64,000 nt of DNA from positions 21,066,501 through 21,130,500 of the forward strand of contig NC_135380.1 of NCBI RefSeq assembly GCF_049243985.1, in the 5' to 3' direction. Positions within the stretch are counted from its first letter, which is position 1, and every line of letters begins with the position of its first letter. Shown here piece after piece: positions 56,116-64,000 of this stretch. Below the pieces are notes generated by a model, which did not search any database, was not told where the DNA came from, and saw only the letters and a list, made by a program, of their open reading frames with translations. The position numbers were made by a program, and so were the translations under genes. This DNA comes from Paroedura picta (lineage: Eukaryota > Chordata > Lepidosauria > Squamata > Gekkonidae).

Positions 56116-56426
56116 CAGCCTTTCTCAACTTTTCTACTGTTGAGACATTCCTAAAACATTCTTCAGGCTTTGAGAAACCCCAGAGGTGGCACAATAGTAT
56201 AGAATACAGTTGGGAAGCATAGCTATGTACACACACCCCTGGGCCCATCTGTGGCCATTTTGGGAGGAGAGGCAGGTTGACAGAATTATATATGGTCATA
56301 TTACCCTATAAAAGTTTAACACATTTAAAAAATATATATAACAATTAACTCCCACCCATTTGGGAAACCCTTTCAGGACCATCAAGAAACCTCTGGGTTT
56401 CATGAAACTCTGGTTGAGAAAGCCTG
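56116..56426. mobile_element. hAT-type MITE (CAGCCTTTCTCAAC family)
   Basis: Ends CAGCCTTTCTCAAC and GGTTGAGAAAGCCTG; perfect 8-bp duplication GTCTAGCA at 56108-56115 and 56427-56434. A fragment of the same family lies at 39495-39530. Confidence 0.9.
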
Positions 56427-56964
56427 GTCTAGCACCTAATGTTGGCATTTAGGGACACAAGGTTTAAAACTTGGCTGTTTGCTCAGATTTCTGTATTCAT
56501 AATGGATTTCATTTTTATTCCTTCTCCTGCTGTTCTGGATGCTACTTTTAGCAGGATGTTGTAGGTGACTGAGATGACATTCTAATTGCTGTCAGCCGAT
56601 TAAAAGAAATTATTTGTTCACTCCTTGATCTTCTGTTCGCTGTCTCATAAGCTAATGGCGGATACAGGCCCTGTCAATAAGCCTTTCAGGCTGGAGCACA
56701 TGTGATGCAGCAGCCTGGCTGAATATCTGGGTCCGGTCAGTTTTGGGATGGAAGGGCTCAGCTTGAGACCCACAAAGGTGTGAAATAAAGAAATAAACTT
56801 TTACCACAGGCTGCTTACAGCATTCCTAGTCAACCCACAGTTCCTGAATATCACCCTGAATCATCAACAAAGCAGTAATGTCTTTAGAACACAGAGGGTA
56901 TCACCATTTTCTTGCAAGTGAGAATGTGGCTCGCCTTTCACGTGACAGGGGAGGCTACACTGTG

Positions 56965-57135
56965 AGCTGAATTAAATAGGAGTCTAGTGGCACTTCAAAG
57001 CTTTCATGCGTCAGAAGCCATTTAGTCAGATGCAGAGGAATCAACTAATGAAGTGACCACTGGTTTAAGGAATGTTGTTCTTGAATAAATGTGCTTAGTC
57101 TTTAAAGTGCTACTGGATTCTCGTTCAGATTTCAT
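56965..57135. repeat. Foldback-type repeat (AGCACCTTTAAGACC family)
   Basis: GGAGTCTAGTGGCACTTCAA at the left, AAAGTGCTACTGGATTCTCG at the right, as inverted halves. Confidence 0.65.
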
Positions 57136-59439
57136 ATAACCGACTAATAAGGCTGCCCCTCTAGATATACCACAAGCTGTGATAAAAGAGCCCATTCAGA
57201 GAGAATTCCCTAGAACTACACCAGGAGCAAGGGCTCCTTACATCATATCATCCAACATTTCTTCAAACTTCTCTCTTTCCAAGATGGAACTGCTTCCTTT
57301 CATCTCTAACTAGAATGGGGATGGGGCAGGAGAAAGGGGGAGAGGGGGAGAGAGGAGACAATGGGACATCACTACCATACAATGCTGTAGGCCAAGGAGA
57401 AATTATATAAGATCTCCTTTACATCTCTTTGGTGCCTACTTCTAGCATATTTGGCTCTTCAAATACAGTGTGCACCCCAGAGCACTCTCAGCGATGTCAT
57501 AAGTGGTTATTTGGCAAACTTGCAATTTGCATGGAGATGTACTTGGCCCATATAAACTGGTGAAAAACCTTGAGCCAGCTATAGGGGTGTGGTATGGAGG
57601 AACAAAAATATTTTGTCCTTGCATTGTGATATGCGGGAGACGAACAGTTCACAAAAGATGTCCCAGATCACTTTGGCCAAATGTTCTGTTAGGAAATCAC
57701 TGAAACCAAGACCCATCAGAAGCTTAGGTGAGTTTTATTAAGAGTGGCTTGTGGGTGTGGAGCAGCCAAAATCACTAGCTGTCTGGATACAAGGCAATGA
57801 GAAAACCCATCCCTGCAAAAAAACAAAACCCTGCAGAACTGGGGGAAAAAGATCCTCAGCGTTTATCTGGTTAAATGTCCTCAACTAACACAGGCTAATC
57901 CTTTACCTGAAGCATTCCCAGCAGATGTCTTTCCAGGTTTTTCATGAAAATCTTCCAAGAAAGGAGATTATTTACACAGCGTCCCTCCCCCATCTTTGCA
58001 AAAGAAGTGTGATGGGTATTTGTTCTTCCAATCTTTCATGCTTTACTAAGCAACATTCTTCAGTTATCAAGAAGCCCTCCCAGGTGACCAGGCTCTGACA
58101 GCTTTTGGCAAGGGCATATTTCACTCCCACACGTTCACTCAGCCATGCACTGGCTTCTGCTGATGCTTGAGACAGGCAGGAATCTGAAGCATCTTTTGCA
58201 CATGAGTAGCTGCCACCTGCCTCCCCATTGTCATTCTTGAATCTGGGAGTGTTTCTGGGCAGGAAACTTGGTCAGCTTGGAATTCGGAAAGGCACGTAGT
58301 TAAGCCTTTCCCGCACTGTAAATACTGAGCCTGCATCATCACATGGCACAGGAATATCTAGCCCTCTTTTTCTGTGTCTTCCCCCCCATTTTTGAAGGCC
58401 ACTCCCAAGCTGGCCCTGTCATTCTAAGCACAGAGCAGGATTTCCAAGTGCTGTTTTGCCCCCAGCAGAAATGACTTTCTCAAAGCCGTGAGTCTGGAAT
58501 CTTAGGTCTTGTTGTGACACTTGTGAAAATTACAGAACAGGGAGTGGGCACTAGCCCAGAATTGTGGCCGTGGATTCCTGGACTTGTCACAAAATGGCGG
58601 CCAAGTGGGATGCTGGGGTCAGTCACAAAATGCTTGGAGGTTGTAAACTGCATGGAGACAGTTGTTTCTGAATGGGTGCTTCCTGCAGATACAAAGGTGA
58701 TTATGCTCAGCTGAAGTGCCTCCTGCTCTAGTGAGGTGAAAGACAGCCAATGCTATTTGCTTTGGGGAATAAGCATATGGGTGCCTGGGAGACCATTAGC
58801 AGGTACCATGTTGGGATCGCTGCCATAGGTCATAACAGTTGCTTTGCAAAACAATGCAGTAGACTTACCTGTCCAACAGTGGATTTGCCCTCATAAGCAC
58901 TTCAGTTTATTATCTCCTTACTCTCTTTCCTGAGCTCAAGGAAATTTCCTGCCAGGTTGTGGCTTTCTGTGTAGCCCATGGCACAGCTCGCTCACACAGG
59001 TCATCGGAAATGACTTAATCCGCCAGCTGCATTCTGCAAACATACCCAGCCTGAGGTCTGGCACATGTCACGGTTGATGAGAACTGGTCTATGTGTGTCA
59101 CTGTGCCTTATTATTTCTCCAGTTTAAAAACAACTCTTATCTTTCCACTGAAAAATGTCCCCAAAGTTGGTTGATGAATCTAAAACAGTAAAAACAAAAA
59201 CATCAAATTAAAACAAGAAACTAGACACAGGTAACTATAAAAATGGGTAAACAGGATGGAAATGACCTAGTGCCTGAAGTAAGCCTTAGTCAAATATAAC
59301 GAAAAGGTGTTAGGGGTACTACTACAGAAAAGGTCGTGCCTCTGGCAGCAGCCTACTTCCCTCCAAAGGCAGAGGCATATAGAGAAGTGCTTCTGATGCA
59401 GATCTTAGTTGTTGGGCAGGTTCATCTGATCACTTAGAT

Positions 59440-60523
59440 CAGTTGTTCTCAACATGGGGGTTGTGACCTCTCGAGGGGTCGTTTGGCCCTTTCCCGGGGA
59501 CGCCAAGACAGCCTGGTGGTGGTGGCAGCTGCCGCATGGCACTGGTCTCCTCTGCGCCACCTCGGAGGTCATGGAAGTTGTGGAGGAGGCCTTCTGTAGG
59601 GGTTGCGGCATTATGGCGATTGAGAACCGCTGCACTAAACCTACAAACCCCCCAACTGGCTCAATGACTAAGCTAACCCTAACCCTATCCGGAGAATTTA
59701 TAAATCCCTCTATCTTTACATGTACTATAATGACAAAATACTTAAACATCCTAACCATGACACAACATCTTCTGCACCCCTAACACTCTTACCAAACCTA
59801 CAAACTCCCCATCTGGCTCCATACCTACACTAACCCTAACCCTAACCCGAGAATTTACACTAATATAATTCCCCCTATTTTTACATGTACAATAATGTCA
59901 AAGAATTCTTATACACCCCATAGCTATTCCTAACCATGTCATAACATCTTTCCCATCCCTTACACTCCCACAAAACCAAGAAACAACATCCATACACATG
60001 CATAAGCTAAACCTAACCTGAGAATTTACGTTAATATAAATACCTCTATTTTTATATGTACTATAATGTCAAAAAAAAGAGAAAACTTAAACATCCCATG
60101 GCCTTTTCTAACCATGTCACAACATCTTCCCCATCCCTAACGCTTTCACAAAACCTACAACCACCCCATCCAGACCCATGACTAGGCTAACCTAACCCTA
60201 ACCTGAGAATTTATGCTAATATAAATCCATCTATTTTTGCATGTACAATACTGTCAAAGAATACTTATACACCCCATAACCCTCCCTAACCATGTCACAA
60301 TTTCTTCCCCAACACTAATGCTCCCACTAAACCAGTGGTTCTCAACATGGGGGCTGCAACCCCTCGAGGTTTCATTTGGCCCATTCCCAGGGGTCGCTAA
60401 GACAGCTTAGCAGCAGTGGCTGCTGCAGGATGCTGGCTTCTTCTGTACTGGCTCAGAGGTTCTGGAAGCTGTGGAGGAGGCCTACTGTAGAGGTCGAGGC
60501 ATTAGGGCGGTTGAGAACCACTG
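59440..60523 (+). mobile_element. Composite of two hAT MITEs flanking a telomere-motif satellite
   Basis: Two direct copies of a 191-193-bp MITE with CAGTGGTTCTCAAC-type ends (59440-59632 and 60333-60523) enclose four satellite units. Outer 8-mers ACTTAGAT (59432-59439) and CCTTAGAT (60524-60531) match at 7 of 8 and look like the target duplication of the whole unit. The inner flanks are identical: CACTAAAC follows copy 1 (59633-59640) and precedes copy 2 (60325-60332). Confidence 0.85.
59633..60332. repeat. Four-unit satellite, period about 177 bp, with CCCTAA motifs
   Basis: Units start near 59633, 59793, 59971 and 60149. Each has a CTAACCCTAACC-like stretch followed by GAGAATTTA, then TTTACATGTA-like, CTAACCATG and ACATCTTCCCC-like blocks in the same order. 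The telomere-like part is only two to three repeats per unit. Confidence 0.85.
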
Positions 60524-61019
60524 CCTTAGATACTCTAGCTCCAGAATGTATAGGGTTTTATAGGTCCAAAAACAGACTTTGAATTGTGTCTGGGAATCAT
60601 GCTAGAAGCCATGAGCAAAATATGTTCCCAGTTCAAGTCAATGTCCTACCTGATGTATTCATCATCAGGAGAAATGTCCAAACAGGCTTCAAAGACAGCC
60701 CCACATTACAGTGATGAAGCCCTGTTGCCTACCAACACAGAGTCAACAGAGGCAGGGTCATAGCTGTCCAGAAGAGGATGCAGCTGGCTTACCAACCAAA
60801 AGATGCTTCAAAGAACCGATGCCACTTGAATATCCTGCTGCAAAACTCCAAGTGGCATACCTGCTCTTTAAGCAGCAGGCAAAATTCCACCTTCCTGTAC
60901 TAATCAGTCACTTGCCAACAGTACCTTCATATTGTCTGGATTATGTTTCAGTTGATAATTTATTTAAAACATTTTCTATGTTGCTTTCCACCAAATTCAT
61001 TAATGACCCCTGCCTGTAT

Positions 61020-61430
61020 AGAATGATGATGTTATCCATTCAGTCGTGTCAGACCCTTGGCGATTCTATAGAAAAATCTTTGCCATGCACCCCTGTCTCT
61101 GACTGCTTCTTTTAGTTGGTTCATGGTCATCCCTGTATCAGCTTTGATCGTGTCGAGCCAGCGGATCCTTTGGCGACCATTGACCATGCCGAGCATTAAT
61201 GATTTTTCTAGCGAGTTTGATCGCATTATGTGTCCAAAGTAAGTGAGCTTTAGCCATAATATCTTCCCCTCTAATGACATAGTTGGTTTGCTCCTCTCTA
61301 AAACTATCTTGTTGGTAACTCTGGCTGTCCATGGGATTCACAGCATTCGTCTCCAACACCATAATTCGAAAGCATCTATTCTCCTCCTGTCTTCCTTCAT
61401 CAGGGTCCAGCTTTAGCATCCATAGATTGT
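61020..61430 (-). mobile_element. BovB (RTE) LINE 3' region (antisense)
   Basis: Minus-strand peptide has TYFGHIMRSNSLEKSLMLG, RIRWLDTIKADTGMTMNQLK and GAWQRFFYRIAKGLTRLNG, the standard BovB ORF C-terminus. 5'-truncated. Confidence 0.9.
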
Positions 61431-61687
61431 TATGGGGAAGACTGTATAGAATATTCCCAGTCTTTATCTGCCACAGAAAAAAAGACCAGCATTGGAAATC
61501 ATCAGCACATTGGTGACATCATACCCAAAATGACCTCACTCGGTGGTTACAAGTAGATGTAAATTAGCAGGGGGGGAACCTTGAGAAAAATTTTCAACAT
61601 TCTTGCACTAAAACTAGATTAGGCATTCTTAATTTGTTTCTGGGAAGGGATTCCATCAGAATAAATGTGCTAATATTCAACTCGGTC

Positions 61688-61997
61688 TAGGGTTTTCAAC
61701 TCTGAGTTTAGAAATACCTGGGAATTTGAGGGTGGAGCTTGGAATGGTGGTGGGTAGGGAGTAGGGAGGGGTCTTGAAGGGGTCTAGTGCCACAAGCCCA
61801 CGTTCCAAAGTCTGAAGGTGAGTCTGAAGATAAAGGGTGGGTAATAAATAAATAAACAACAACAGAGCAGCCATTTCCTCTAAGAGAAGTGGAATAACTA
61901 TTTCAAATAAATAAAAAAATAAAGAAGTGGTTGATGTATTCTGAAGATCAGTTGTAATTCCAAGAGAGCTTCAGTCACCACCTGGAGTTTGCCAACA
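61688..61997 (+). mobile_element. hAT-type MITE (GGGTTGCCAAC family), expanded copy
   Basis: Starts TAGGGTTTTCAACTC, ends CTGGAGTTTGCCAACA, with a family AGCAGCCATTTCCTC core and AATAAATA-rich insertions. Confidence 0.65.
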
Positions 61998-62259
61998 TTG
62001 CCTTGTTCAGCAGCCAAGGTAGGACAAAGAATTGCATAAATTCAGAAAGGAGGTAGAGAAGAAACTTCAGAGTACGTGTTAGAGTGTGGGTATGCAAATC
62101 AGAATAAGAACATAAGAGAGTCATTTTTTGTCTGTGGAATGCTGAAAGGTCTGGGAGTTGACAAGCTTAATGGAGTACCTTTCATTTGAGAGAAGGGATG
62201 GGCAAAAACCAACTTCAGGAAAGGGAAAAAATAGTGGTCATTTTAGGTGAAAACACAAA

Positions 62260-62263
<4 letters not shown>

Positions 62264-62297
<34 letters not shown>
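62264..62297. repeat. (GA)n microsatellite
   Basis: About 16 uninterrupted AG dinucleotides. Confidence 0.95.
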
Positions 62298-62301
<4 letters not shown>

Positions 62302-63046
62302 CTGATGGGTCATGAAGGCACCTATTATAATTACTTCCTGGAAGCCCATATTGGCTCCTAGGCAGTGGCAGGGCTCACCTCTGTTCATCAAAGCTGCCAA
62401 CTCTTTGGCAAGCCTACTAGCAGCTCATTTAACATCAGTGTTAAGTGGCCAGTTTAAAAGCTTAGAGACAGGTCCCTGTTGTGAGTATCCTCTTTTGATT
62501 CAGGAGACAACCTGATTTTCTAGTCTTTTGTGTAGCTAAGGATGTTGCCTGGCTACTAGCTGTTGAACATGACTTTGCTAGTCTTCGTCAGGGGATGCCT
62601 GAAAGATCAGAGGAAAACAGCCTATGAAATCTGCTTTCTGCCCTTCTGTCTTTTAAAATTTCATAACATCCAGCCCGATGAAGAGCTCTAGCAAGCTCAA
62701 AAGCTCTTACAGGTTTTTGTGCCAATTTGGCTGGTCCTAATTAAAGGTATTACTCAGGGTTTGTAGCTGAAATGTAGCCAGCAAAGGAGATTGAAGTCTG
62801 GGTTTTTGCAGCTGGTTGGCAAGGAGTAGCTTGGCTGGGGAAGGGTGTCTGTGGACATTCTATTGTTTTTGGAAAGCAATGTGAACTACCATGGACTGGG
62901 TGCTTCGAAAAGTCTGCTTGAGATTTCCAACATTGCAGAGAAGAGAAGAGTATCAGTCAGAAGACTCCTCTGTCTTCAGCAAGCCTAACAGCAAGTGATT
63001 TTAAGTGCAGTGTTAGATTGTAAACCGTGACTTCTTCAGGTAGTAA

Positions 63047-63326
63047 AGAGAGACAGTTTTGTGTAGTGGTTAGGACTGCAGATTTCTAATCCGGCTTGCC
63101 AGGTTCGATTCTGCACTCCCCCATATGCAACCAGCTGGGTGATCTTGGGCTCGTCACGGCACCGATAAAGCTGTTATGACCGAGCAGTGATATCTGGGCT
63201 CTCTCAGCCTCATCCACCTCACAGGTTGTCTGTTGTGGGGAGAGGAAAGGGAAGGCCACTGTAAGGCGCTTTGAGCTTCCTTCGGGTAGAGAAAAGCGGC
63301 ATATAAGAACCAACTCTTCTTCTTCT
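63047..63326 (+). repeat. Sauria-type tRNA SINE
   Basis: TTTGTGTAGTGGTTAGGACT head, GGTTCGATTCTGC box B, AAGAACCAACTCTTCTTCTT tail. Well preserved. Confidence 0.92.
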
Positions 63327-64000
63327 AAAAAGTTCCAGCTCTTCAAGTACAGTGTTAATAATGCCAGATCCACAGAGAGGTGTATATGCTCACATGTGCA
63401 CATGCATTCCCATGAGCACAAAGTGCAACTCAGAAAGGTAGCTGCCACTAAACATTTGAAAAATCACTGTTTTGGACCTTGGCTTGACAGAGGTGGGTGG
63501 ATGTGTCAAACTTGTGCAGCCAGAAAGCAAGCTGGCAAGCAGAAGTCTGAGAGTCCTGGAATCAGGGCGTGGCTCCCGGTTTCAGCACATGTCTGCAGAT
63601 TTCTTCTCCAGGCTTTATTTCCTGCCTGTAAACAGAAAAGGCACAAGCTGACGGGGGGAGGGGGGCAAATCCCCCTGCTGTGCTGTTATTTATTTATTAT
63701 ATTCACATGGATAGTTTTATTTTAACATGTGAATCAACATTCTTAGTGGGACTCCATTTCCTGCATGCTCAAGTGGTACAGTCCATTCTGCTTCAAGTTC
63801 TTGTATGCATGAAAGAGGACGTAGATTCAAATCTCTCCTTTGCCACAATATTCCCTAAGTGACCTTGACCCAGACCTTACCGTGGTAGGGAGCACAGGGC
63901 TCGGCTCAGACAGAGGGAAGAGCATTAAACAGTGTCTGTTGGCCCTTCCCTGCCCCAAGCTAGCCCCAATACACTCAAATCAAAACTCTATAAGAATTCT

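Larger units (their letters stand above)
48181..59400. other. Gene-free stretch (presumed intron or intergenic)
   Basis: No exon with recognisable homology on either strand. Holds repeats listed separately, G runs near 52961 and 55337, and otherwise unremarkable unique sequence. Short ORFs show no domain. Confidence 0.6.
61998..64000. other. Gene-free stretch at the right end
   Basis: Holds a (GA)n run and a Sauria-type SINE; the rest shows no exon or motif I recognise. Confidence 0.55.

Noticed and set aside
59670-60210. Interstitial telomere
   Set aside because: CCCTAA repeats are only two or three per unit and are part of a longer satellite monomer.
1-64000. CRISPR arrays, rRNA, bacterial operons
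   Set aside because: None seen; all direct repeats are eukaryotic transposable elements or satellites.

Overview
The window is vertebrate nuclear DNA, most likely from a squamate reptile (a lizard, possibly gecko-like). Genes are split into short exons with GT-AG introns. The repeats are a squamate mixture: CR1 and L2-type LINEs, BovB (RTE) LINE ends, Sauria-type tRNA SINEs with the ACCAACTCTTCTTCT tail, a second and third tRNA-derived SINE family, and many short hAT-type MITEs with 8-bp target duplications. No bacterial, viral or CRISPR features were seen.

Layout, left to right. (1) 191-9391, plus strand: the last seven exons of an ATAD1/Msp1-like AAA ATPase gene whose 5' end lies outside the window; it resembles ATAD1 but is diverged enough to be a paralog. 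(2) 10327-10539: a small ORF of unknown identity. (3) 10916-11359, plus strand: an intact single-exon profilin-family gene, probably with a short noncoding 5' exon. (4) 15313-34138, minus strand: the complete coding set (eight exons, 396 residues) of POLR3D, the RPC4/BN51 subunit of RNA polymerase III. One intron uses a GC donor. Its CpG-rich promoter region is at about 37.2-37.8 kb. (5) 38-47 kb: repeat-rich intergenic DNA. (6) 47.5-48.2 kb: a second CpG island ending in a strong plus-strand splice donor, probably the noncoding first exon of a gene that continues to the right. Human synteny (PHYHIP lies divergently next to POLR3D on 8p21.3) makes PHYHIP a candidate, but no coding exon of it is visible. 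(7) 48.2-64 kb: apparently intron or intergenic sequence with repeats only.

The genes do not form an operon or a shared pathway: ATAD1-like acts in extraction of mislocalised tail-anchored proteins from the mitochondrial outer membrane, profilins in actin dynamics, and POLR3D in tRNA/5S transcription. The most unusual structures are: a 1.08-kb composite element at 59440-60523, in which two complete directly repeated hAT MITEs bracket exactly four about 177-bp satellite units carrying telomere-like CCCTAA motifs, with both an outer and an inner 8-bp duplication; a retroelement insertion whose 17-bp target duplication starts at position +2 of a POLR3D splice donor; and a profilin that has lost most of the polyproline-binding aromatic residues.
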